Assembly: GCA_965371445.1 (NCBI GenBank)
Contig: CBDUYN010000017.1
Span: forward strand, 1-64,000
Reading direction: 5' to 3'
Length of the DNA: 64,000 nucleotides
DNA from: DASWIG01 sp965371445
Lineage (GTDB): Bacteria > Acidobacteriota > Thermoanaerobaculia > Multivoradales > J023
Positions 1-8,243 of this stretch are shown one piece after another; the stretch's first letter is position 1, and each line of letters starts with the position of its first letter. Under the pieces are notes generated by a model. The model was given only the letters and a program-made list of their open reading frames with translations, was not told the origin of the DNA and did not search any database. Both the position numbers and the translations under genes were made by a program.

Positions 1-2
1 CG

Positions 3-230
3 GAGTACCAGGTGACGCTCTGCAAGGTGCTGTGCGGTATGGAGGTGAGCGAGGTTTTCGACTTCGGCCCTCCGGTCTCGGACGTGGAAGCCGAGGAGTG
101 TGCGGTTCTGCTCAACGCGGCCATCGAGCACGCTGCGATCCTGAAGAAGATGTCGCCGACGGGTCCCCTCCGATTCGCCTTCGCAGGAGTCTGTCGAGCG
201 GAGACCTTCCACCGCGGTGCGGCGGGGCCG
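3..230 (+). pseudogene. Fragment resembling the C-terminus of a contractile injection system tape-measure protein
   Basis: The frame starting at base 3 is open from the left edge. It reads as a plausible protein for about 55 residues, including KVLCGME, EECAVLLNAAIEH and LKKMSPTG. This order (an LCG segment, an acidic helix, then a helix ending in SP-G before LR) resembles the C-terminal region of contractile injection system tape-measure proteins as I remember the family. After about base 180 the composition turns into Arg/Pro/Gly-rich text with no recognisable end, and the frame runs on antisense through the next gene. A frameshift or truncation near 165-200 is therefore likely. The rest of the gene lies outside the window, so the assignment rests on a short stretch. 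Confidence 0.35.
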
Positions 231-293
231 GGAAAGGTCCCGGCGGCTGGTCGGCCGCATCCGCCTCGACCGGCAGGAGGAGCCTGCCCTACT

Positions 294-1685
294 TCACAGG
301 CTCGGAGCGGCGAGCGGCTTCAGGTTTTGCAGCACGGTCGGCACGAGCTCGGTCACGGTCGGGTGGATGTGGACCGCCCGCGAGATCGTGGTGTAGGACG
401 CCTTGGCGTACATCACGTCGAGCAGAGAGTGCACGGCCTCGTCGCCCGAGAGGCCGAGGATCGCCGCGCCGAGGATCTCCTCGCTGTCGCCGTCGACCAG
501 GACCTTGATGAACCCCCGGGTCTCGCCGAACTCCTTGGCCCGTCCCACCTGGGTCATCGGACGCTTGCCCACCAGCACCCGCCGGCCCGAAGCCAGGGCC
601 TCGCGCTCCGTCATGCCGACGCGGCCGAGCGGCGGATCGATGTAGAGGCCGTAGCAAAGGATGCGCTCGCTCACCCGGCGCCGGTCGTCGTCGAAGAGGT
701 TGGCCGCGACGATCTCGTAGTCGTTGTAGGACGTGTGCGTGAAAGCGCCGCGTCCGTTGCAGTCGCCGAGGGCCCAGATGCCGTCGACCTCGGTGCGAAG
801 CTCGTCGTCGACCGGGACGTGTCCGCGCTCGGTCGTCGTGATGCCGGCCTGCTCCAACCCCAGGTCGTCGGTGTTGGGGATGCGTCCTACCGCCAGCAGC
901 AGGTGCGAGCCCACGACCTCGGGTGCCCCGTCTTCGCACTCGACGCGGGCGGCGATCCGATCGCCTGCGCGGCGAAAGCCCACGCACTGAGCATTCAGGC
1001 GGACCTCGACGCCCTCGCCTTCGAAGATCTCGCGCACCGCCTCCGAGACGTCCTCGTCGTCGCGTCCGATGAGCCGCGGCGCCATCTCGATCACGGTCAC
1101 CCGGCTGCCGAAACGGCGGTACATCTGGGCGAACTCGAGCCCGATATAGCTGCCGCCGATCACGATCAGGTGCTCGGGCAGCTCTTCCAATTCGAGCAGC
1201 CCGGTCGAGGTGAGCCATCGGACCTCGTCGAGGCCCGGCATCTCGGGGACGCGGGCCCGCGTCCCGACGTTCAGGAAGATCTTGCCTGCACGCAGGAGCT
1301 CCTCACCCACCCGGACGGTGTCCGGGCCCTCGAACCTGGCGTGGCCGCGTAGCAGGGTGACGTTCTCCATGCCCTCGAGCCAGGCGGTGAGACCCTGGTT
1401 CGACTGGCCGGAGATCTCGCGCATCCGCTCCTTGACCCGCTTCATGTCGGCGCGGACCTCGCCCTCGACGACGATGCCGAAGTCCGCCGCCCGACGCGCC
1501 ATATAGGCGGCCCGGGCGCTCGCGACCAGCGTCTTGGTGGGGATGCAGCCGGCGTTGACGCAGCTGCCGCCGACCTTGTGGCGTTCGACGACGGCGACTT
1601 TCAGCCCCTCGCGGTCGAAGCGTCCGGCGAGCGGGGGACCCGACTGGCCGGTGCCGATGATGATGGCGTCGTAGTCCTGGGTCAT
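294..1685 (-). CDS. FAD-dependent pyridine nucleotide-disulfide oxidoreductase (dihydrolipoamide dehydrogenase/MerA-like)
   Basis: This 463-residue flavoprotein has the full class I disulfide reductase layout. The N-terminal FAD motif is IIIGTGQSG (residues 8-16). The redox-active disulfide is CVNAGC (Cys42 and Cys47). A central NAD(P)-binding motif GGSYIGLEFA and the C-terminal dimer-interface motif HIHPTVTE follow, where His and Glu form the usual catalytic pair. It should transfer electrons between NAD(P)H and a thiol or disulfide substrate in the cytoplasm. The C-terminal Cys pair of true mercuric reductases is absent, so mercury reduction is unlikely. The ATG at 1685 is chosen because AGGAGGA lies just upstream; a longer upstream reading has no support. 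It is divergent from the cyclic-nucleotide-binding gene across about 125 bp. The substrate is unknown. Confidence 0.88.
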   Translation of the reverse strand: MTQDYDAIIIGTGQSGPPLAGRFDREGLKVAVVERHKVGGSCVNAGCIPTKTLVASARAAYMARRAADFGIVVEGEVRADMKRVKERMREISGQSNQGLTAWLEGMENVTLLRGHARFEGPDTVRVGEELLRAGKIFLNVGTRARVPEMPGLDEVRWLTSTGLLELEELPEHLIVIGGSYIGLEFAQMYRRFGSRVTVIEMAPRLIGRDDEDVSEAVREIFEGEGVEVRLNAQCVGFRRAGDRIAARVECEDGAPEVVGSHLLLAVGRIPNTDDLGLEQAGITTTERGHVPVDDELRTEVDGIWALGDCNGRGAFTHTSYNDYEIVAANLFDDDRRRVSERILCYGLYIDPPLGRVGMTEREALASGRRVLVGKRPMTQVGRAKEFGETRGFIKVLVDGDSEEILGAAILGLSGDEAVHSLLDVMYAKASYTTISRAVHIHPTVTELVPTVLQNLKPLAAPSL

Positions 1686-1810
1686 GGGCTCCTCCTGGGT
1701 GAGCGGCGACAGCGGTTCTTGGACTTGAGGAATTACCGCCGAGCCTATCATGCGGGAGGGAGGACGATGGCGCTCTTGCCACTCCGAAGGCCGCGGGCTA
1801 GTGTGACAAG

Positions 1811-2629
1811 ATGCTCAATCCTGAAGAAGCCCTGGCGAGGGTGCCGTTCTTTACCGACCTGAGCCGCCGGGACCTGAAGCGTCTGGCGGCTCTGTGCCTC
1901 CCCAGAGAGTTCAAAACCGGCGCGGAGCTCCTGGAAGAGGGCGCCGTGGGGCTGGGCCTCTTCCTGATCGACGAGGGGCGCGTCGAGGTCTTCAAGACGG
2001 AAAAAGGAAGGCGCCGCAAGCTGGCCGTGCTGGGTGCGGGCGAGGTGCTGGGCGAGATGGCCTTGATCGACGAGAAGCCGCGCTCGGCGAGCGCCGTGGC
2101 GCTCGAGGCGACCTCGGCGCTTTTCCTGAGCCGCGAGAGCTTTCGCACCGTCGTCAAGAAGAGCCCCGAAGTCGCCTGGGCGCTGGTACCCAACCTTGCC
2201 GATCGCCTGCGGGACGCCCAGGATCGCCTCGTCGAGGCCGAGCTCCAAGCCGAGGAGGCGGACGCTCGTAGCCAGGAGCTCGAGGCGAAGGCTCGCCGCG
2301 AGGCGAACGAGCCCTCCGGCGCCGAGCCCGAGTCGGCGACGCGCCTCGGCGGCCGCTTCCTGCGCGCTCAGTACGCGTTCTTGAGAAGCGGTGTGACCGG
2401 CCTCGACGGCTCCCTGAGAGTCTTCGAGAAGTCCCTGGCGGCTTTTGCCGAGGAGGTCGACCTCGAAGGCGAAAGCGACGTCGTCGCGCTCCTGCGCAAG
2501 CTTCCGCAGGGGACCCTCGCCGCCACGACGAGCTGTTTTGACGAGGCTCGCAGCGTCCCCCAGGAGATGGTCGATGCTTTCCTTCACCACCTGAACCGCC
2601 GCGACGAGGACCGCGGCGACGACGGATGA
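1811..2629 (+). CDS. Cyclic nucleotide-binding (cNMP/CAP_ED) domain protein
   Basis: The 272-residue protein has a CRP-like cyclic nucleotide-binding beta-roll in residues 5-125. The phosphate-binding cassette reads GEMALIDEKPRSAS, close to the family pattern G-E-x-A-L-x(4)-R-S-A. A helical region rich in Ala, Glu and Arg (about 130-180) follows, probably a coiled coil, then a C-terminal part I do not recognise. No helix-turn-helix is visible, so it is not an obvious transcription factor; it may relay a nucleotide signal to a partner. Four bases separate it from the next gene, and the three genes 1811-3721 look like one operon with two SRPBCC proteins. Confidence 0.8.
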   Translation: MLNPEEALARVPFFTDLSRRDLKRLAALCLPREFKTGAELLEEGAVGLGLFLIDEGRVEVFKTEKGRRRKLAVLGAGEVLGEMALIDEKPRSASAVALEATSALFLSRESFRTVVKKSPEVAWALVPNLADRLRDAQDRLVEAELQAEEADARSQELEAKARREANEPSGAEPESATRLGGRFLRAQYAFLRSGVTGLDGSLRVFEKSLAAFAEEVDLEGESDVVALLRKLPQGTLAATTSCFDEARSVPQEMVDAFLHHLNRRDEDRGDDG

Positions 2630-2633
2630 GCCC

Positions 2634-3188
2634 ATGCTGCGCCGTACAGAGGTCACGGGGGCGTTGCACGTGTCGCGCGACCTCGCGTTCGCGGTGCTCA
2701 CGGATTACGAAGGCTACCGCGAGTGGCTGTCCGGGGTGGCGGAAACCCGGATCCTGGCCTGCGAGGGCGACGTCGTGGTGCTCGAGATCCGGGTGCCGGC
2801 CTTTCGGAGCGAGGCGGTCGTCCTGGAGGTGATCCAGTCGCCACCCTTGGAGATTCGGTTCCGCGAAGTCGGTCATTACGGCCGGCCCGAGATCGCGGGA
2901 CGCTGCGAGCTCGGCGAGGAGGGAGAGGGCTCCCGGATCCGGATCGACGCCCGCATCGCAGGACCCTTCCTCGCTTTCGGCCGTCGGCGCCGGCTGCGTA
3001 CGGCGTTCGCCGCGGCTCTCGACGCCCTGCGGGAACGCCTCGCCGAGGTACGGGCCGGCCGTGCGGGCGCCCCTGGTGAGAAGCGCAAGGTCCTGGAGGT
3101 TCGCGAGCGCGACGGCGGTCTTGAAATTCTCTTGCACGGCCAGCGTTTTCGCCTGATCCGCCTCGAGGACGAGGAGGGGGAGCCATGA
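2634..3188 (+). CDS. SRPBCC (START-like) family protein
   Basis: The 184-residue protein begins like polyketide cyclase/coenzyme Q-binding START-fold proteins: beta-strand, AFAVLTDYEGYREWL helix, then EIRVPAF and related strands, and a long C-terminal helix (AFAAALDALRERLAE). These helix-grip folds bind hydrophobic ligands or lipids. It lies 4 bp after the cNMP-binding gene and its last 4 bases overlap the next SRPBCC gene (ATGA), which implies translational coupling. The two SRPBCC proteins share layout, including a short C-terminal extension with a G-Q/R-R-F/Y motif, and probably arose by duplication. The ligand is not predictable. Confidence 0.78.
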   Translation: MLRRTEVTGALHVSRDLAFAVLTDYEGYREWLSGVAETRILACEGDVVVLEIRVPAFRSEAVVLEVIQSPPLEIRFREVGHYGRPEIAGRCELGEEGEGSRIRIDARIAGPFLAFGRRRRLRTAFAAALDALRERLAEVRAGRAGAPGEKRKVLEVRERDGGLEILLHGQRFRLIRLEDEEGEP

Positions 3189-3721
3189 TCCGTCGAATCG
3201 CCCGGATCGACGCCTCGCTGCCGCTCGTGGTCGACCTTTTCCGCGACGTCGGAGCCTGGTCGAGCTGGATGCCCGGCATGACCCAAAGCCGGGTCCTCGC
3301 GAGCGGAGCCGACCGGGTGCGGGCAGAGGTCTCCCAGACGGGATTTGGCCGGGCCTGGTCGAATAAGATCGACGTTCGCTTCGCAGGGGACCGGGTTCGG
3401 GTCCATGCGGTCGACGGATGGTTCCGGTGGCGTGCCGAGTGGAGTTTCTTGAAGCCGCCGGGTGGTGAAGGCACCACGGTGTCGCTGGAGCTCGAGGTCG
3501 AGCCGGGGCTCCTGGGCGCGGCGGCCCGCCGTCCTTTCTTCAAGATGAGCGAAGGACGGTTCGACGAGACGGTTGCCGTCATGGCGCTTCAGGCTCGCCG
3601 GCGCCAGGCCCCGGAGGCTCGGCCGGCCGAGGGGCGAAGCCTCCTGGTCGTCTACGAGACGGCCGACGGTTTCGAAGTCTGGTACCGCGGTCGCAGATAC
3701 GCGACCCGGGAAAGCGCTTGA
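3185..3721 (+). CDS. SRPBCC (START-like) family protein, second copy
   Basis: This 178-residue protein resembles its upstream neighbour. It has LVVDLFRDVGAWSSWMPGM in the first helix region, a beta-sheet, and a C-terminal helix (FDETVAVMALQARRRQA) followed by a short strand pair ending GFEVWYRGRRYATRE. The ATG overlaps the preceding stop codon as ATGA, so the pair is co-translated. A START-like ligand-binding role is inferred from the fold. It ends 61 bp before the convergent ECF sigma factor gene, and no clear terminator hairpin was seen between them. Confidence 0.76.
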   Translation: MIRRIARIDASLPLVVDLFRDVGAWSSWMPGMTQSRVLASGADRVRAEVSQTGFGRAWSNKIDVRFAGDRVRVHAVDGWFRWRAEWSFLKPPGGEGTTVSLELEVEPGLLGAAARRPFFKMSEGRFDETVAVMALQARRRQAPEARPAEGRSLLVVYETADGFEVWYRGRRYATRESA

Positions 3722-3782
3722 CGGCTCCTTCCGTCTACGAGACGCGAGCGCGACGATGACGATCTCTACGACCTCAGACCCG

Positions 3783-4445
3783 CTATTTGCCGTCGCCCGG
3801 TTCCTCGGCCTCGTCGCCGTCGGCCGGACCCTCGGTCTCAACGGCGTCCGGCGGCGGGTCCTGTGGTGGCTCGCCGCGCCGCTGCAGCTCTTGGTAGAGC
3901 CACAGGCGGGCGAACTCCCACTCCCGCTTGACCGTGGCCGGGGAGAGCTCCAGAGCTGCGGCGGTCTCGGCGATCGTCATGCCGAGGAAAAAGCGCAGGG
4001 CCACGATTTGTCCCATTCGGGGGTCCTTCTTCTCCAGCCTTTCAAGCGCCTCGTTGACGGCCACGAGGTCTTCGTTGGGCAAAGTCGCCAGGAGCTGCTC
4101 GTGCTCCGGTCCCAGCGAGATGGGGACCTCACCGGCGCCATGCTTGAAACGATTCCGGCGCCGCGCATGGTCGACCAGGAAGCGGCGCATCGTCTGGCCG
4201 GCAAAGCCGAAGAAATGCTGCCGGTTCTTGAAGCTCACGGTGCGTCTCCCCAGGAGAGTGACGAAGAACTCGTCGACGAGCACCGTGGTTTGCAGAAGGT
4301 CCTTCACAGGCTCGCGGGCGAGAAAACGGCGCGCCATTCGGCGGAGGTCGTCGCACACCAGCCGGGCAAGCTCCGGCAGGGCGTCGGGATCGCCCTCTTG
4401 CCAGGCGATCAGCAAATCGGTGACTTCGGGGGGCATCTTGGACAT
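3783..4445 (-). CDS. ECF-family RNA polymerase sigma factor (X6/Rhodopirellula-type)
   Basis: The protein has about 220 residues. Region 2 reads EVTDLLIAWQEGDPDALPEL through RRMARRFLAR and SFKNRQHFFGFAGQTMRRFLVDHAR. Region 4 reads QIVALRFFLGMTIAETAAAL then SPATVKREWEFARLWL, a helix-turn-helix that contacts the -35 box. This is the pattern of the ECF subgroup common in Planctomycetes and Acidobacteria that is often encoded with Ser/Thr kinases. The ATG at 4445 is preferred over a TTG 30 bases upstream. A C-terminal Pro/Glu-rich tail follows region 4. It lies downstream of the kinase-N-terminus-like gene (4496-4744) on the same strand, and the TPR kinase lies close on the other strand, so a kinase-linked regulatory set is likely. 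Confidence 0.87.
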   Translation of the reverse strand: MSKMPPEVTDLLIAWQEGDPDALPELARLVCDDLRRMARRFLAREPVKDLLQTTVLVDEFFVTLLGRRTVSFKNRQHFFGFAGQTMRRFLVDHARRRNRFKHGAGEVPISLGPEHEQLLATLPNEDLVAVNEALERLEKKDPRMGQIVALRFFLGMTIAETAAALELSPATVKREWEFARLWLYQELQRRGEPPQDPPPDAVETEGPADGDEAEEPGDGK

Positions 4446-4495
4446 CGCTTCAATGGTAAACGCGATTTCCGCCAAGAAAAAGGCTCATCGCGTCT

Positions 4496-4744
4496 CTACG
4501 GAGCATCCATCCCGCCGCCACTGCTTGAATTGGGGACCGCGCTCTGCCGACTCAAGACGTGCCAGGCCGGTTTCTCGATGAACTCGCCCACCGCGGCGCT
4601 GGTCGCCAAGAGCGTCGACGCCTCGAGAAAGAGGTCGACGTCATGGCCGCATTCGTCGACGAGGCAAATCGGCCATTCCTGCCGCTTGTGCTCCAGCACC
4701 GTGCCGACGACGTCTTTGAGCTGTTGCCATTTCTCGCTTCCCAT
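4496..4744 (-). CDS. Small protein resembling the N-terminal region of the neighbouring Ser/Thr kinase
   Basis: The 82-residue product starts MGSEKWQQLKDVVGTVLEHK. This aligns by eye with residues 15-35 of the kinase encoded at 5759, which read ERWQRLKDVVADALEL, and the acidic CGHDVDLFLEASTLLA aligns with CGDDTELREEAKDLVA. It therefore looks like the kinase's N-terminal helical domain on its own, with no kinase core. The start is supported by GGAGG about 10 bases upstream. It could be an adaptor or decoy for the kinase or sigma factor, or a remnant of a truncated kinase. It probably forms an operon with the sigma factor gene 50 bp downstream. Confidence 0.6.
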   Translation of the reverse strand: MGSEKWQQLKDVVGTVLEHKRQEWPICLVDECGHDVDLFLEASTLLATSAAVGEFIEKPAWHVLSRQSAVPNSSSGGGMDAP

Positions 4745-4880
4745 AATGTGTCCTCCTTCCGGACGCTGCGGATCGATTCTTGAAACGCCCCTCATAAGGA
4801 GTACGCGAGGAAAACGCCGGCCGAGGCTCACGGCGGCCGCCCTGCGACCCTCCGGGAGCCGTCGGCCGGCGACGGCAGGG

Positions 4881-5435
4881 TCAGTCGACCTCGACGTTCA
4901 GACGGACCTCACCGCCGGCGTCCAGGTAGAGGAAATAGCGGCCGGCGACGACCTCGACCGGGCCGTCGGCGAGGTGGCCGACGAGGTGGCCGTCGGCGTC
5001 GAGGACGATCGCCGGGACGTCGTCCACGAGAGTGAGCCAGCCGGCCCGCGCCATTTCCACCTCCACGACTTCCGGCTGCCGGACGACGGTGACCACCGCC
5101 GAACGGTCCAGTTGCAGCGTCCCTCTGGGAGGAGCGAGGGGGACGGCGACGAGCGTCCCCTGGGGGAGGAAGAACCGAAAGCCCTCAGGCGCTTCCGGCT
5201 GCCGCGACGGCGTCCCGCCTACCGGAACCTGGACCGATCCCGGAACGGCGATGAGCTCGTCCCACTCGTCGACCGGCTCTTCAGGCGGGTCGGCGGGCGG
5301 CGGCGGCTCCTGAGCGAGGGCGGCGAAGGGCGAGAGCAACGTCAGCAGGCAGAGGACGGCAAGCCAGTTGGTCAGAGACTCTCTGGAGGTGGAAGACTTT
5401 TTGGAACGGCGAAGCTTGAACGGTGTTTGAAGCAT
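4881..5435 (-). CDS. Secreted hypothetical protein
   Basis: This 184-residue protein has a basic N-terminus (KLRRSKKSS), a hydrophobic core (WLAVLCLLTLLSPFAALA) and a likely signal peptidase I site after ALA near residue 41. A Pro/Glu-rich linker (about 42-60) follows, then a beta-rich domain of alternating Val and charged residues that ends LDAGGEVRLNVEVD. AAGGAG lies about 9 bases before the ATG, supporting the start. No family is recognised. It lies between the sigma factor pair and the divergent kinase and could be an envelope component under their control, but nothing in the sequence proves that. Confidence 0.6.
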   Translation of the reverse strand: MLQTPFKLRRSKKSSTSRESLTNWLAVLCLLTLLSPFAALAQEPPPPADPPEEPVDEWDELIAVPGSVQVPVGGTPSRQPEAPEGFRFFLPQGTLVAVPLAPPRGTLQLDRSAVVTVVRQPEVVEVEMARAGWLTLVDDVPAIVLDADGHLVGHLADGPVEVVAGRYFLYLDAGGEVRLNVEVD

Positions 5436-5758
5436 GGAGCTTCTCCTTGGACCCGGCGCTGGCCGCGGAGCCGGTGCACCGGGCGAAGAGGACCCTCTGC
5501 CTCAATGCGTGGCGATCCCGAGGTGAGCGACGGGCTCACGTTGTGTGACACGGTGCCGAAACGCTTACGGAATGAAGCTCCGGCGACCTCGCCACAGGTT
5601 TCAAAACGACTCGTGGATCACGCGCGATCACTGGGCGGGAGCCCCACAGTGGGGCCTTTCCCTGGGTTCACTTCTTGTTAAAAGAGCCGGGTTGCGCCTT
5701 GGCTGCTTTTCGAGAGGATTTTTTTGAAGGACTTCTTCCAGCGAGGCGAAAAGCGAAG
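5436..5758. other. Intergenic region between divergent secreted-protein and kinase genes
   Basis: No gene is supported in these 323 bases, which must carry the promoters of both divergent neighbours. The only clear structure is a perfect short hairpin at 5641-5656 (GCCCCA, loop CAG, TGGGGC) about 100 bases before the kinase start. It is followed by CTTTCCC rather than a T run, so it is not a convincing terminator. A TTGTTAAAAG stretch at 5675 is the most AT-rich part. No confident -35/-10 pair was identified. Confidence 0.4.
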
Positions 5759-8017
5759 ATGAGCGACACGATAACGAGCGACACCGGTGACCTGTCGACC
5801 GAGCGCTGGCAGCGGCTCAAGGACGTCGTCGCCGACGCTCTCGAGCTTCCCGAAGAAGAACGTGAGGCCTTTCTCGAGGAAGCCTGCGGCGACGACACGG
5901 AGCTTCGCGAGGAAGCCAAAGACCTTGTCGCCCTGAAAACGGGTCTGCCGTCGCCGCCGCCGTCCGCCGAGCTCGGCCGCCTGGAGAAGGGCACGGTGCT
6001 CGGCGACTTCCGGGTCGTCGCGTTTCACCAGGAAGGCGGAATGGGTGAGGTCTACCTGGGCGAGCGGGGCGACGGCGAGTACCAGCAGCAGGTGGCGATC
6101 AAGGTGATCGGCGGGCGCGGTCTCCTGAGCCGTGAGCTCCTGCGGCGCTTTCTCGCCGAGCGCCAGCTGCTTGCCGATTTTGGCCATACGGGAATCGCCC
6201 ACCTCCTCGGCGGCGGTGCCACCGACGACGGACGGCCCTACCTGGTCATGGAATGGGTCGACGGCGAGCCGATCGACAGGTATTGCGAGCGGCATCGCCT
6301 GTCCGTGGAGCAGCGTTTGGACCTTTTTCGGCAAGTCTGCGGTGCCGTCCGCTATGCCCACCGTCATCTGGTGTTGCACCGCGACATCAAGCCGTCGAAC
6401 GTCCTGGTCACGGCGGAGCGCGAAGCGAAGCTGATCGATTTCGGCATTGCCAAGGACCTGGGGGAAGATGCCAGGACGCCGACGACACGCCTCGGTGCTC
6501 ATGGCACGCCCCGGTATGCAAGCCCCGAGCAACTCGCCGGGGGCGTCGTGACCACCGCCACCGACGTCTACGCCCTCGGTGTGGTCCTCTACGAGCTGTT
6601 GACCGGTCAAAGCCCCTTCGACACCGGCGACGAGCCGCTGGCGGGACGGACGCGAACCTCTCCGCCCGCCCCGCCGAGCACGCGCCTCGAGGGCTCGGCC
6701 CGGCGCCGTCTGGCGGGGGACCTGGATCATGTCGTCTTGAAGGCCGTCGCGCCCGATCCGGGGGCACGTTTCCAGTCGGTCGAGGAGCTCGCCCGCGAGA
6801 TCGATCGTCATCGGGAAGGTCTGCCGCTGGAAAGCCGTCCAGGCACTTTCTACCGCCTGAGAAAGCTGATTCGACGCCGCTGGAAGGGACTGGCTGCGGC
6901 CGTCGTCCTCCTGGGCCTCGGCGGCAGCCTGGCGGTCCAGGAGATCGGGCGCCGCCAGCTCGGGCAGCAGCACGAGCGGGTCCGCAATCTTTCCAACCGT
7001 CTCGGCAATTACCTGGTCAGAATCTTCCTATCGGCGAGGGGCGGCGGTGAGGCGTTCGACAGAATGCTCGAAAGTGGCAAGTCGTTCCTTACCATTGAGG
7101 ACGAGTTTCAAGACGAGCCGGAGCTTCGCGCCGTGCTCCTCGGAGCCATCGGCCAGGTCTATCGCCAGCAGAGTCGATTCGCGGAGGCAGAGCCGTTGCT
7201 CCGGGAGTGTCTCGCATTGCGGCGGCTGCACCTGCCGTCGGACCACAGGCTCACCGGCGTCGCCGCCAACAACCTGGCGCTCCCCTTGCGGGGCCTCGGA
7301 CAGTACGTGGAAGCCGAGGAGCTTCTGCTTGAGGCAGTGCGGATTCGTCGCCTACATTCTCCGGACGACCACCAGAAACTGGCGTCCATGATCAACAACC
7401 TGGCCGGGGTCGAAAAGGAGCTCGGCAAGCACGACGAAGCTGTGGCCCACTACCAGGAAGCTCTCGACATGAAGCGTCGGCTTTCGGAGGACTTTGACGC
7501 CCGAAAACTGGCCCTCTCGGTCAAGAACCTGGGGACGGGGCTCCGCGCCGCGGGGCGTCTCGACGAAGCCGAGGTCGTCCTCCGCCAAGCGCTCGACGCC
7601 CTGGAAGGGGAGCGGGACCGAGCGGGCGTCGAGCTTCATCTCGGCGGGACCCTGCGCGAGCTCGGCGATCTGGCCGAATCCCGGAAACGCCTGGAAAGCG
7701 CCCTTGCGGTCTACGGCCTCAAGGACTCCAGGTCGGACGACGTGCTGCTCGAATTGGCGCTGCTCGACCATGTGGAAGGACACCTCGACGTCGCCGAAGA
7801 GCGTCTTCGCCGCGTTCTCGAGATGCGGCGCGAGCACTCCGGCGACGAGCACCCGGACGTGGGCAAGGCGCTGGTGGCGCTGGCACGGGTGCTCGCCGCG
7901 GGCGGTGACGTCGATGGGGCGGTGGCCGCGGCTGAGGAGGCGTCGGAGATTTTCCGGGGGCGTTTGCGGGCGGGGCATTGGCGGATCGTCGAGGTGGACG
8001 AAATCCTAGGGCGGTGA
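5759..8017 (+). CDS. Membrane-anchored Ser/Thr protein kinase with TPR sensor domain
   Basis: The 752-residue protein has an N-terminal helical domain (13-62), a Hanks-type kinase domain (about 84-350), one transmembrane helix (377-394) and a C-terminal TPR region (about 440-745). Catalytic features are intact: the glycine loop EGGMGEVYLG, Lys115 in VAIKV, HRDIKPSN with Asp209 and Asn214, and DFG with Asp227. The activation segment ends GTPRYASPEQL. TPRs on the far side of the membrane could sense a ligand or hold partners. The ATG at 5759 is chosen over an upstream TTG because the N-terminal domain begins right after it. An ECF sigma factor of the type often paired with such kinases is encoded 1.3 kb away, so phosphorylation linked to sigma control is plausible. 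Confidence 0.92.
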   Translation: MSDTITSDTGDLSTERWQRLKDVVADALELPEEEREAFLEEACGDDTELREEAKDLVALKTGLPSPPPSAELGRLEKGTVLGDFRVVAFHQEGGMGEVYLGERGDGEYQQQVAIKVIGGRGLLSRELLRRFLAERQLLADFGHTGIAHLLGGGATDDGRPYLVMEWVDGEPIDRYCERHRLSVEQRLDLFRQVCGAVRYAHRHLVLHRDIKPSNVLVTAEREAKLIDFGIAKDLGEDARTPTTRLGAHGTPRYASPEQLAGGVVTTATDVYALGVVLYELLTGQSPFDTGDEPLAGRTRTSPPAPPSTRLEGSARRRLAGDLDHVVLKAVAPDPGARFQSVEELAREIDRHREGLPLESRPGTFYRLRKLIRRRWKGLAAAVVLLGLGGSLAVQEIGRRQLGQQHERVRNLSNRLGNYLVRIFLSARGGGEAFDRMLESGKSFLTIEDEFQDEPELRAVLLGAIGQVYRQQSRFAEAEPLLRECLALRRLHLPSDHRLTGVAANNLALPLRGLGQYVEAEELLLEAVRIRRLHSPDDHQKLASMINNLAGVEKELGKHDEAVAHYQEALDMKRRLSEDFDARKLALSVKNLGTGLRAAGRLDEAEVVLRQALDALEGERDRAGVELHLGGTLRELGDLAESRKRLESALAVYGLKDSRSDDVLLELALLDHVEGHLDVAEERLRRVLEMRREHSGDEHPDVGKALVALARVLAAGGDVDGAVAAAEEASEIFRGRLRAGHWRIVEVDEILGR

Positions 8018-8131
8018 CCGGCCTGTCCCCCTGCCGGCGCCCTCGTCTCGTTTCCCAAGGAACCTGGTCACACCGGCCGACGAGCCTCTTTGAGGTCCGG
8101 CAACGCGTTTAGAGAGTAAGGGAAGTCAGCT

Positions 8132-8164
8132 CACCTGAGGTCCGCATGGAGCTGTCCTCAGGTG
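8132..8164. promoter_or_regulatory. Inverted repeat upstream of the membrane CHAT gene
   Basis: Two perfect 9-base arms, CACCTGAGG at 8132-8140 and CCTCAGGTG at 8156-8164, are separated by 15 bases. They lie about 80 bases upstream of the CHAT gene start at 8244 and 115 bases after the kinase stop. The arm spacing suits a dimeric regulator binding two helical turns apart. A terminator is less likely because no T run follows. No confident promoter elements were found beside it. Confidence 0.4.
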
Positions 8165-8243
8165 TCGCCGGTGGGCGAACTTCGCCGAACGGTAACGCCC
8201 GTTTGCGCCGGCTCTGCGAGACGAGGCGACTGGCCACAAGAAG

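Noticed and set aside
289..1352. Long open frames antisense to the oxidoreductase gene
   Set aside because: High-GC shadow frames; residues are Arg/Pro/Gly-rich and without motifs, while the minus-strand gene has full enzyme signatures.
5641..5656. Rho-independent terminator
   Set aside because: The stem is perfect, but no T run follows and no gene ends there.
3573..5681. A 702-codon plus-strand frame over the sigma factor and secreted-protein genes
   Set aside because: It is the mirror of three well-supported minus-strand genes and has no domain or signal of its own.
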